This document shows, one piece after another, positions 28,295-41,200 of a stretch of 64,000 nucleotides of DNA. The notes beneath the pieces are model-generated. The model was not told the origin of the DNA. It searched no databases and was given only the letters and a program-made list of their open reading frames with translations. This DNA is from Tubiluchus corallicola. Its lineage: Eukaryota; Priapulida; Priapulimorpha; Priapulimorphida; Tubiluchidae. The stretch covers positions 62,001 through 126,000 of the forward strand of contig JAQGDQ010000036.1 in NCBI GenBank assembly GCA_030141605.1, given 5' to 3'. Position numbers and translations under genes: made by a program. Position 1 is the first letter of the stretch; every line of letters starts with the position of its first letter.

Positions 28295-29290
28295 ATAATT
28301 TTAACTCCAGTTTATAGATTTTGCAGTATTGTTGGGAGCCGAGTGGACCACTGAGCCAAGTAGACCAATTGTACTGACACCGTCCGTTGTGCTTGTTTAT
28401 GTAATAATAATAATTAAAAACGTTAGTACACGTTGAATAATTTATTATACATCTAATAAAATAAAAGAATTTTATTCTGAGCTGGTAGAACGGACAATAT
28501 TAAATTTAGTTTCGATATTAATGTTGTTGAAGTGAAAAAAAACCACTTTTTTGCGAATTCAACATTTGTTTAAGGTATATCATTTTTGATTTTGTCTCAC
28601 TTCACAAACAGGTGATCCGTTTCACTATCTCTTGGGCAAATAATTGTTTTTTTATAAGTAAATGTTCTAGCGATCTATGTGTCCTACATGGGCTAGCGAG
28701 CCATGTAGGACAGTGACCTACATGTTACAATACTACTGATAATATTAAAACTAATTATCCTTGCTTTTCTTAAATGTTAAAAATTACTGTTTTACCAACA
28801 AGTTTTTTACCAACAAACAAGCACAATTTTTAATAAAATGAAGAAACTTTCACAGAATTTTCAAAAATTTGACAACATTACCGATTCTCGACAAAAATCG
28901 CTAGTGTCCTACTTGGGCTGCCCATGTAGGACACTACTTTTAGCGCATCGGTTTTACCGGAAGTGGTCTACTTGGCTCAGTGGTCAACTCGGCTCCCTAC
29001 AGTATCACCATAATAGGCTACAATTAATCATGGCCTGAAAACGTATCAAAGGACGTCCAGTCGTCCATTGAGAGTTTACCGTTAAAGAGTGAGACTGGGA
29101 TTAATAGTTTTATAAGTAACTTCCTATACGTCATCAATATTTTATCTCCAGTTTACAACTTATGTAGCATCACCATTTCAAGCAGTTATCAAGAGACGCC
29201 CAGTCGTCCTTTGACAGTCTAATGTTAATGATTGAGATTAATAAGTTTTATAACTCCCTACGCTTCTAAAACGTTTCTATAGTTCAATGT
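28295..29290. repeat. Two-copy tandem repeat interrupted by a TA-flanked element
   Basis: Copy 1 (28295-28328 plus 29003-about 29140) and copy 2 (about 29130-29290) share GTCATCA, a TTAACTCCAGTTTA-like phrase, ATCACCAT, then TATCAA-GGACG-CCAGTCGTCC, TTGA-AGT, GATTAATA and TTTTATAA. Copy 1 is split by the element at 28329-29002; copy 2 reads straight through the equivalent point. Confidence 0.75.
28329..29002. mobile_element. TA-flanked inverted-repeat element (Tc1/mariner-like MITE), 674 bp
   Basis: Terminal inverted repeats of about 40 bp: the left end contains GGGAGCCGAGTGGACCACTG then AGCCAAGTAGACCA; the right end complemented reads GGGAGCCGAGTTGACCACTG then AGCCAAGTAGACCA. A TA dinucleotide lies directly outside both ends (28327-28328 and 29003-29004), as for Tc1/mariner insertions. 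The interior contains two hairpins, one around TGTCCTACATGGGC at 28678 and one around TGTCCTACTTGGGC at 28904. No transposase is present. Confidence 0.8.
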
Positions 29291-30888
29291 TGCGATAATC
29301 AAAATAAAGTTCTTTATTTCAGTACAAAATTAATAGAGCCAAGTATTTCGTAAGCCTATTTAACATCGAATTACCACAGAGATTTACTGACTGGGTAGAC
29401 TAACATTATGGGTAATCTTCTTAACCACACACTTAGTGCCCTAAAGATTTCTGTTACTGTATATTAAGCGTTTTGTTTTGCACGGAAGTGGTGTTGACAG
29501 GTCACTGGCATTTAGCTTCTAGTTTTTTTGCGATTATTGCTGTGTTTACCTGTCTTGAGGGAAGATTTCTTTTATTTTATAGTTCTGAAATGTACTTGAA
29601 GAAATTAAACATGCCATTTCTATCTATTCTCAAAGAGATTTAAGAAGTATCATTTAAAAATTATCGTTTGTGTGATTTAACTTTCCAAAATTAGCATGGC
29701 CTGACCATATTCCTCATAATGATGTCGACTGTATGTTTATTGATTCTTTACACGATAACCCGCTTTCTCGGTTAGTTCATTTTGATATCGCAAAAACAGT
29801 TGTCTAGAATTAGTCGTAATTAATTGTCCTGAACGCATTACGAATTACTCTGCTTGGCATTGATTTTCAACTAGCAATCATGACACTAGCACTTTTGATG
29901 ATGAATACAATTGACGTCAAGCATATTGGTCTATCACTCTGCCTCCGCTGTGATGTAAGCACGCCCAACGGCATTCGAGACAGCAGCTCACGCTGGATAA
30001 CAACTGTCTTTAGTGGTCACCATGACAACTAATGTCTAATCAGCAGATAAACTGCTTCTTCATATACAGAAATTTGCAGAGCGGCTGTTAGTTTTACGCG
30101 AAATTAACACATCAAGAAGCCAAAAAATTTCCAGACGAATTGCTCATAATCGTGACAGTTGTCACTGATTCTCATGGATGAGTTCAACTCTGCGGCTAAG
30201 CCTCGACTATTGCTGACCAAAGCTGACTAGCTTATTCTCTACAACCTGCACAAGCCTATTTATAGGTTTGCAGTCTGTAATTTTTACTGCAAGTTAACTG
30301 TGAATCATTTGTACATTCAGCTCGATGATTTGAAGTTATAACTTTCTTCTGAACTCTGTTCAGGTCGGCTGTTTGACGTTTGCGATCATCAAAGCAGTGT
30401 CAAAAGATTGGCCTTACCTCGCTAGGTATATTTATCCTTTTTTAAAGTTAGCGAAATAGTTGTTTTAACTTTTCATCTAACTTACAAAGTCAAAAATCAA
30501 AGTAAACTGCATATTTTATTGCTTGCAAAATAGTTAATCAGCAACTTGTAGACATAAGCCTTGTGCATTTCTTCCTATTATGGCAAAACTAGACTATGTT
30601 TTTCCACTAATTCACTTGCAATTTGAATCGACAATAATAAAATCTAGAACCAGGCCAATATTTCTCCCGCTAACTAACGAAAAATTGGGTATTTTTCATA
30701 ACGGTATTATATGACTGGCCATACGCAGCTGTAGCTAAATGTCCTGAAGGCACCAGCGTTAAATAAGCTCTACAGGGGTGTGAAAAATCTTGCGTGCTTG
30801 ACATCAATTGCCAACAACTTGCAAATAGACCCTGGCATGACTTTAATCATTCTAAGTTAACTTCATTAGTAATTTTTTTTGAAAGTAT

Positions 30889-31745
30889 TTGACAGGTAAG
30901 CTCAGTTTGACAATTTTGGCATTATTACATGTTGGACTTATATATTCCCCTTGGCTAAACGACCCCATTATTACTAAAGCAAGAACTCGTAAATGCAAAT
31001 TATTTTCAAAATGGAACTATTCTAATCTTAGCAGTGTTTATGCTGAATATACTCACTCCTCGTGGGAATTGAAATCAGCTTTATATTCTGCTCGCATATG
31101 ATAGGAGGAGCGCTCTTGCAAATCGACTAAGTAAGATGGTAAAGAGTTTTGCCGTTATAGTAAACACTTCCTTAAACCTTCTAATCACATTACTACTATT
31201 AACAATCATCAACATGTTATTTCTGATCCTATCATGGTTGCTAATACTATTAATGATTCTTTTGCTTCTTTTTTCACTAATTAACCTGGTGATGATCCGT
31301 TACCAACTCGCTCGTCTTGGAATAATGATAGTATATTCTTATGTTGAATTTACCGTGAATGATGTCTGTGATAAACTTTCCAAACTTAAACCCTTCAAAG
31401 CTTTTGACTCTGACAATGTTCATGAGCTTATATTGAAATCACGTGCCTCGCAACTTTCACTGCCTCTTTTTCTTCTTTTTGGCATATCCTTGGAGTCTGC
31501 TATAGTGCCTCAGAAGTGGTTAGATTGTAGTGTTACCCCTATCCCAAAAAAATACTACCAACTTTACATGTAGTGATTCACGCCTTATTTCTCCATCTTC
31601 TGTTGTTTCTAAATGTCTTGAATCTCTTTTGTGGGATGATATACTAAATTTCCTGCTATTTTCTGGCCAATTCCTTAATAATCAACATGGCTTATTACCA
31701 CAATGTTCCACCATAACAAATCTTCTTGAATGCTTGAATGCCTAA
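30889..31745 (+). mobile_element. Non-LTR retrotransposon remnant, reverse transcriptase region
   Basis: Frames in order give a PWLND-x-I segment, then (frame-shifted) an ISDPIMVANTINDSFASFF-like segment, FTVNDVCDKLSKLKPFKAFD, LFGISLESAIVPQKWLDCSV, TPIPKK, SVVSKCLESLLWDDILNFL and NQHGLLPQCSTITNLLE. This is the N-terminal half of a CR1/Jockey-type reverse transcriptase (LKP-KA-G-D, VP-W, TPI-KK, NQHGF-P-STTTNLL). At least three frameshifts and internal stops show it is dead; the catalytic FADD block and the 3' end are missing. Confidence 0.87.
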
Positions 31746-32207
31746 ATAACTGACCTAGTGTGGCCTATACAGTACAGTATTATGGAAGGCACCTGGCTTC
31801 AGACGCTGATTGGCTGGTTAGCGTTACTTTTTGTTATGCAACCATAATCCTATGACTGTTAAACTTTTCTACAATGTTTTTGCATGACCATAGCAGCGAA
31901 ATAAACAGACTTGGGTAATTGCGCTTAGTGCTGAGCTCGGGTGGTACTCTGCCGCTTTTCGTCCTTTACACGGAAAACATAGGCGTCAGTGTGCCTCCTT
32001 CCATAGTGAAAGGATTAATAAACATAATATATAGCATTTTAAGTTTAATTATTGGCCATCTGGAATGTCCTGAAGACATTTAACGTACCAGAAGAATATT
32101 GGTCATGAGTCATCATACTCTTAATGTAATGTAGAAATATTTTCTTTTTTCAGGTCAGAAAACATTACGTTGTTCGAGTGTAAAGTTCGTGTTTTAAGCT
32201 GACCAAA

Positions 32208-35200
32208 ATGGATGTCAAAAATATTCATAAACGCAACACTTATGCCTATCACACTGTACCCTCAGATGTTTCAGAAACTGAAAATCTTATTCCTGAATCA
32301 GAAATTTCTACTAATGACAGTCAAGGTGATTCTACCATTCATGAACTACAGGTTTTTGCATCAGCTGTCAAGCATGAGTTAGAACATGATATTGATGCAG
32401 TGAAACGTAAACTAAAAACTGTAGGAGAGTTTGTAGCCTTAAAAAGAGAGATAGGAATTTTTAGTGCCATGGCTTATGTTATAGGCAGTATAGTTGGAGC
32501 AGGAATATTTATATCTCCTAAAGGTGTTGTCATTCATACTGGTTCAACAGGATTGTCTTTGATTGTCTGGTTTATTTGTGGCTTAGTGTCACTTCTTTGT
32601 GGAGGATTGTATGTAGAATTAGCCAGTCTTATTCCAAAGTCTGGTGGTGCTTATATATACTTCTATGAAATCTATGGAGAATTATTGGGTTTTTGGTACA
32701 TATGGATAGTATGCATAATTATATCACCAGCAAGCCATGCCATAGGATCCCTAACTGCAGCAACATACATATTGCAGCTGTTTTATGGTAATTGTGCACC
32801 AGATATTCTGATTGAGCGGCTTGTTGCTGTTATGATAATAAGTAAGTATAATTTCTCTAAATTTTAATAGAGAATTAAATAAACTGTCTTTTCAATCAGT
32901 TATGAAGTAAATCAATTACTTTATTATCTAAACTCATTATTATTGTAATTTATAATATCTACTTCAGTCTTTCAGCGTTTATATCCTACAACAGTTCCAC
33001 CCATCATTGTCATGTCTATTTCATTCAGTATATTTCGTACAATTTCAACATCCTCGCAGTCAAAAGAGTGGCGTTGAGGGCTTTTCCTTATCAACAGTTT
33101 CTTCACTGTGCTTTCTGTACCTCTTGCCTTCTTTGTACTAGAGTATTACAGATGTGACTGGCAATAATTGAGAAATATGCAAATCCACGTTCATTGTCTG
33201 ATTGCCTAAAGACTTTTAGAACTTTTGAAGTTTTACTTTCGTGATTGCGATCATGCAATTAAATCCTGAACAAGTACAGCATGTGTAAAAACACTGCCGC
33301 AGATGAAACGTATGATTCACGCATTTCACAAGAAAGACAAAAAGCTTACAATTATTGTTAATCTTACTCATACATTGAGCATTTGCTTGCTAATTGATCT
33401 GGTCGATTTCCAGTTGGTATCTCACCTATACAACTAAACAACACGTACGCCTTTTTTTTGAAACTAGTGCTGAATGAAATGTCATTGGATTATCATTATA
33501 ATAAGACTAGCTAATTTGCTGCATTGATGCTTATTGTTTTTGTAATGCACTAGATATTGTTGAAATAAAATATATACACTAAATTTGTAGTGTTTTCTGC
33601 TTTGTTTATTTTATGAGCAAACTTATTAATGCTTAAAGTGGAAAATGCAGAGTCATGGTCAATTGACTGAGTTCATGTTAAATTTAGTAATTTATATTGT
33701 GTGTTTATATTTACACAAAAAATATGTGAGAGAGTTAGGAAAATAGCGAATCATTAAAAACAAAAATAAAAAAATCATCTACAGATTTTGTTTGTGCCCA
33801 AGTGTCCCCTGTGCTCAAATATCTCGTGCCCAAATGTCACATGCAAATGACCGTGCCCAAATGCCACATACCCATAGAAGCTGTGATAATGGCGAGATTG
33901 TTTTGTTTAAGTCAAACTTGCTATTGTTGGGAATATCTAATGAAGGATGTATTCTAATTAGCTAACCTGCTTAGGCTCAGTCAGGTGATTAGAAGTTCTT
34001 ATTTGACATGCTGTTTATAATATGTATTTAGAGACTTTGTAATTGTTAAGCTTTTTGCCAGGAGAAAATGAGTGAGCAAATAACAGTACTTAAGCTTGTG
34101 CTCACATATTATTGTAAAGATGAAATCCAGAAGAATTTCTTGAATCATTAGTTACAGTGGCACATGCCTAATGGTAGCTCAGGAATTGGAAGCCCTAGTC
34201 AGTAGACCAAATTAGGACTTAATTGTAGCAAAAAAGAAAGGTGTAACTCAAAACCACACTTTTGATTGTTAATTAATTCAGAACCAAGCTGAGCCTAACT
34301 AGTTCTAAATTAGGAAAACCTTTATAGGCGTGCAAACATCCATTTTAGCATAAATGTAAAAATAATTATTCAGCAATGCTTCACAAATTGATTGACTCAC
34401 TTGCTAATATTATCTTCTGAAGGCTTCTAAAATGCAGTTTATAATTTACTTACCCATTATTAAATGAGTAAGAAAGCCTAATGTAATGTCATTGTGCTGG
34501 TATGCAGGTCTGCAAATACTCCAGGGCTTCCGAAATAACTTGTAGTCTAATGCATCAAGATACAAGTTGATATTGTTTATTTTGTTAAGAAACAATTTAA
34601 AAACCAATTACCAAATTTGACCAATTTAAATATTCAGAATTCAGCTTTTTGTACTATCAGTATTGGCTTAAAATGTGTGTCAAATGCAGGACCTGGCTTA
34701 CAGCACTCTCCTTGACCCCTAGCTGTTATGCACAGGGATCCCTATAACTCTTAAGTCTGTTGCTGGTTAATTATATGGTAAATAATACCTAAATGAAACC
34801 GTGTGTCTACACATTTCTGGACTATGTTCCTTTCATTAACTTGTTATGCTTTATAGGTGTTTTAACATATATCAATTACACTGGTGTGAAATGGGGTGCA
34901 GTATTTCAGATTTCAACTACATGTGGAAAACTGTTTGCACTTGTATTGATTGTGATTACTGGAATAATATACCTTGCAAAAGGTAAAGTGCTAACTTTGT
35001 TTTTATGACTTAAAAACAGTGTAATTCAAATTCCAGTTTAAAAACTCTATTTATGTACACATGTTTTTCTTTTACAAAATGTAAATGTTATTCTATAACC
35101 AATCCACAATTAATATTCCTGAAATTTTGTTACGTGTATATGAAAAGGAACTCAGACAATTAACTTAATGACACTATAATGCGACCATATCACCTTATCC

Positions 35201-38200
35201 TGTATAGGTTAGAGGGGCTTTGAACACGAGGGGTTTTCGACACTTGCCATTTTGACACAAACATTTTGGACGCAGACAATTTTTTACACATTGGTTATTT
35301 GGACAAGCCACTTGGACATACAGGTCATTTGGACACATAGGACATTTGGATACAAGGTAATTTCAACACAGGACATTTGGACACACATGACATGTGGACA
35401 CAAGGTAATTTTGACACATAGAACATTTCGATACATGATATGTGGACACAAGGTAATCTTGACACATCTGGACACGTTATTTAAACACGCAAGCTGTTTA
35501 GACACTTGGGGCTTTTAACACAAAAGACCTTTGGACACTAGGTGTTTTTCATACATGATGCTTAGAAATGTAGATAATTTGGATATGTTTAGACACTGTA
35601 GGTACCATTTCGATTCAATAGGGTCATTATCATTCAGCAACGTTAGTTATTTAGTTATACCCTGTTCTCGGAGACGGGTGAATTTAAGCTGCTTTTTTGC
35701 AACACTCAAAGTTTCTAATGTAGATCTCATATTGCACATAAATTATATTTCTTGTTGCTGCTGACAGCTAGTAACAATAATCAGAGATGCTGTTAGTAAT
35801 GCCAATGACTAACACAATTATATTGGTATTTTGAATGAGGGGTGGATGCTCAGTGACCGTTAGTCTTTCTCTACCTTGTCTCTCTTTTTAACTAGTTATA
35901 ATTACTAATACTTTGTTACATGTTTGTAGTGTGAGACAAATAAATAGAAATTGAGAATTGAAAACTAATTCACTTCTAATAACTTAAAAAGTTTAAAGAG
36001 CACCGAAATGACAATAGTCTATGACTGGTGCAGGTTTAAAAGATTTACATGCTATAGTTTGCCATACTGGAAAAATTAAAAATACGCAGGGAAAAAATCA
36101 CACTCAACTGCCAGATGCTAATAATCATTATATATTTGCTTTCAGGTAATACAGAAAACTTTCAAAATTTTATGGAGGGCTCCAAAACCAACCCTGGTGA
36201 TTTGGCATTAGCATTTTACAGTTGTATGTGGGCATACTCTGGATGGTGAGGTTCAGTACTGTTTTTTTTTTGTTTATATACATGTTTAATAGTTTGTAAT
36301 GTGTATTTTGCCTAAACCCATCTTGATACATTTAATTTGGCTTACTAAATTGATGTGGGAACCAGAGTACAAGGTTGCAACAGTGGCAAATACCATATAT
36401 TTGTGTTTATTGTTTTAATGCTGTGATGCTGTACATAATGAACACTGTTATTCTAATTATATAGTTGTTGTGCTTACTTGTACTGTAGATTTCCTTCTTC
36501 TGGATTGTAAGAGTGTTTTATCAGAAATCAGATGTTATTTCCACACATGTTGTGGCGATATCATTGATTTGCTTACGTTGATATTCTGATAATTTTTACT
36601 ATCTCGAAAATACTACATATAGACTGAGCTTGTCTCAGGCCTTCATAATGGGCTGTGCCTAATTTTTGTTAATGCATCATCTACTTTTTTGTTGATGAAG
36701 TTGCTTAATTACTAATGATATTTTACAATAATTAACAAAGTCTAGAAAATGCCATATTCACTTATTTAAGTTCATGATCTCTGACTTCTACAATTTGCAT
36801 CCTGCTGAAATTCATTTTTTTACTTGTAAGAATGTATGAGCCAGTGTGCAAAGAAAAAATGTAGTTGTGATTAAACAAATAAAGATGATCATGAGAAATA
36901 CCAAGGAAAAGTCCTGACTGAAAGCAAATAATTGCAATTTGTAGTATGGTATATTGAGGCAATGTCGGACATATTTAGATTTCTTCAATGACTTACCTTG
37001 TATTGTCACTAGTATTTTATATACAGGCTTAGCAGATACATTAATGGATTTGTCTGCTTTCTGGGAATGCAAAGAAATAGTTTCGCTCAATTCAATGTAA
37101 TTCTATTCGTATTACTTGTGTAGCCAAAATCATGGCAGTGGTGGGCCAATTGAAGGTAATGTCAGCCACCTGGTAGGGTAAAAGCTGCAGTTTTCGATAT
37201 ATTCTAAGCACTTTGCATATATTTTTCTCATCTTATTATTAGAGAAATCTTATCATTGCACAAAATACGTAGAACTACTCTTAGTCTAAACATTATTCAT
37301 TGATTTATCGCGAAATGTTTAAGTTGAAATACTGTTTTTTCTCATTTGCAGACATGTTTTCTTTTCAAACAAACTTCAAACATAAAAACAAAATTTTAGT
37401 GGCAAAACATAATATAGTCATCTTCAAACTATTCTGACAAAATTCACGCATCAAAAGAACATCTTTAAGCTTTACTGACTGTTGGGAGCTAGTAGATTTT
37501 TATGGTGATGATGAAACTTTTTACATTTCTATCATCCACAAATCAGACTAACTTGTTTCATTTTCTTTTATTTTCAATAGAGCTGTTATGCAACAAAATA
37601 CTGTGGGCAGTTTCCACAGTGTATACTGTGTCCTGCAATTTCCAGCGGCCAGTAAAGCGTTTAAACCTGCAAAATGAACGACACAGGTGTAATTAATCTG
37701 CTTGAAAAACCAGTAAGTCTAAAGCTTGATGTTACATTTTACGTGGGTCTGCTTAGGCATTATGGTTTTTCATGTTAACCAAGACAATTATTGGTTTTAT
37801 GTGCATAGCATGAAACAGAAGACAGGGTTATGATTAATCTTACTATTTTACTGACTTTTTAGCTTGTTTAGAAAATCAAACATTACATCACAACAAACTA
37901 CAAGTAACAGTTTAAAAAGCAAAGCCCCCTCTCTCTTTTTTGTTCTTTCTTTTTCTGCTCTCCTTTGTTATCTACAGTGCTTCTGTTTAACGCATGTAGT
38001 TAAAATGACTTGTTTGAGCATTATTTAACTGCACTTTACAAAAGATTTATTACATATTCTGTGAATTTTACTTTCTATGAATGACGGTTCTGGGAAAAAT
38101 TTCTGTTCTTACAAGTACATTTTCTGGTAAAAAAGTTTCCTGTGAATTCTTCTGTTAGGGCAAAAGATTTTTTATGGCAAAAAGCTTTTCTGGGAAATGA

Positions 38201-41200
38201 ACCTCAGGCAAAAAATCTGATTTGGCTAATGTCGGCCACTGCACATTTACTGGCCGACAATACCCGGACGAGTCGGGTAATGTCAACCAGTACTGAAACA
38301 CACCAATACACAGGTATACTGTATGAAGTATTGCAGTACGTCTATTAAATTTCATTGAAACCCATCTAATCGTTGTTTGAAATAGTCTTTAACATCCTCA
38401 GTATAGATGATTATTCATTATAGTACATGTAGTTACTAAAAATATTATAAAACACTAAGGCAACTATGAAATCTTGTAGTAAATCACCTAACTATTCTGG
38501 AGATTTGTTGCTGATGCAGATGACAGACAACTAGAACAAGAGAACCACATCTAGCTGAACAAAGCTAGCTCTGCTGATTGGCTACTGCGTGCTATAAAAA
38601 GTCAGACTAGGTCACGCGACATGTTTACAATCCATAGGAAGTGGCCGGCTAACATTAGCCGATGGCTGACATTACCTCAATATATCTATCTATAGATTTC
38701 AGTCTAACTGTAGGTTAGTAACTGATTATCATATATAAAGTTTTCTGTTTTAGGGAAACATTGGCAATAATTCTTGAAGAAGTACAAAATCCTGAAAGGT
38801 TAGTTTATTTGCTCAGAATAAATTTTTTACCTTTGATTTTGCTTTGTATGTTAATTGTAATCCTGCTTACTTATTATTGTATTATGTATTATTTTTCCAT
38901 GGTGCATTAGCCGTGTAGAACACTGAGTAAAAAATTACTAATGATCATTTTGAGTGAAAGGGGAATAGGGTATTTCAAGGTTAAGGCACACCCCTAGTTT
39001 TAGTGATTAAATAAGCTTTTCAAAACTTCAAGACCAGTTTAGTAGACTTAGATGAAAATCCCGAAAAGGTGCTGCTATAAAGTTCTAGGAACATTTGTTT
39101 CTAAAAGAGGACAACATAGCCAGTCTTATCAGTTTTACTATGCTGAATACATAAAAACTGTTGTCTTTCAAAAATTAGCAGTAAAGGGTCAAAAATATAA
39201 AAAAATCAAAATGGCTGCCAAGTTTTTATACAAAGTATTTGAGTGAAAAGAAATTTCCCAGAAAACTAATAAAAAAGGCAATTATAACTTATTCAAGGGT
39301 ACTTGGACCCCACTCAATCCATTTCTCTTACTTTCATTTTAAAAATGATCCTAAACAGATCCGTCTTCTGAAATAACGTGATTTGGATTTCGTTTTGCCG
39401 TTTTCTTGAGCCTAATTTTTCAATTTCTGCTAAAACAAGTAATAATTATGTTGTAACTTTGATGAATATTAGAATGTGGAATAGTTTTGTCATGTAAAAC
39501 TTGTGCCCCTCTGCCAGAAGAAGGAAGTACGTCTGTCAGTGCACGAAAATTTTCCAGCCCTGGAGACAGGATGATGATTTGAGTATCAAAATATAGGTTT
39601 TAAAGTTCAAAGATTTGGGGTAGTATCATTATTATTGATACTGATCTGTAACTATATCAACAATATCACGTATGAAACTACACATTCAGTGTAGGGCCTG
39701 ACGAAGAAACCAATAATAAGAAACAAACAGTTTAAGTCAGAATTTGTAGATAATGGTATATAGATAACTCGATAACATTACCTCTAAAATATCACACTTA
39801 CAATTATCATGTTTACAGAGAGCTGAGCAAACAAAACTTGCTTTGACACTTACATTTACCAAAGCACCCCTGTGGCAGCAACATTTAATAAGTTGTCGAC
39901 ATATTTCACGTTTTTATGTCTAATGTAGATCCTAGGCCACGCCGTTGACCTGTTCCAGCCCCAGTTAAATGATGATGGTAAAATTGGGTGTGATGGAAGC
40001 TTGCCCATCTTGCCTGATATACCACACTCCTGGCGTGCTCCAATAGGATTCGCCTCCATTGACCGTCCTTTTCTTGTAACAAGTGCTTTGTCATAGTGCT
40101 AGCTGGTGACAGGATTACACTAAAAAACATGCTAACACAATCATAAGTTCAGGGTTTCTTAGAGATATAAATGCTTATGTTGCTGCATCAAATACTTGCC
40201 ATATTTTTTCTCTCTCTCTGTAAATGCTGAAGTTGATCACAGCTAGTTTTGGCATGGAATGCTGGCTGACTTGATACGTTTTCAGTGTCGATGGTATTCA
40301 CAATTTCATGTGGCCTGAGATATGGCCTTTATAAGCTAGTAACGGCTATATTGTGTGCTATGTTGGATGCTTCCTTAAACATAGAGCTTCATAACCTGTA
40401 TATAGGTACTAAAATTATCATCATATTTGCCATGGAACATGCAATCTGCTGCACCCATCTTGACAGCCATGCTGAAATTCTAATTGATGTAATGTATTAA
40501 CTGTTTTTAAGCATCAAATATAGATTCCTTGACTTTAAAAAAACTATATTTCAACACCAAAATTGTCATCTTTTCTGCTGTAGCAGCTAAAATATGGTTT
40601 TTAAAAACCAGCAACAATCATCTTGAAAATGGCAGCCATATTAGATGATTTTTGTTGGCCTAATGTCCATAATTACTCACCTTTATGTATTATAGCATTG
40701 TGCATAAGTTTTAGAAAAAAGGAACAAGTGTTTCACCATTCTCCTAGGCTGGTATCTAGCATCCTTTTTATTTTTTGCTTATTGGACTCTTAAAACTGCT
40801 TTGTATCCTTTTTGAGGTCTACGGGCAGCTTTTTACATTCAGCAATGTCAACTGATAAAAATAATTTGCTTTTTGTTTTATAATGAAGCTTTAAATGAAA
40901 CAGTTAATATAATTGCATTATCAGCATAGTTTGATTTTGTCTGGTGGCTATTTATGAAATGAAAGTAACACGAATGGACTGTTTAGGTCAAACTGCCCTG
41001 GAATAGATGTCATGATCGCCCGCCTCTTAATATTAATTTACTGGCAATTTCTTTTCATTTATATTGCTTGTGCAAAAACTTGAAGGCAATTTGTTTTTTG
41101 TTTTGCATTTTTGACTCTGTTTCTCTCATTTTCCAAGCTGCCAACAGTTTCTTTGGATTCAGCATAGTCAAATTGATAAGACTGGCTATGTTGCTTACTT

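Noticed and set aside
35252-35518. Thr/His/Trp-rich open frame of 88 codons and its antisense partner
   Set aside because: Explained by the ACATTTGGACACA minisatellite.
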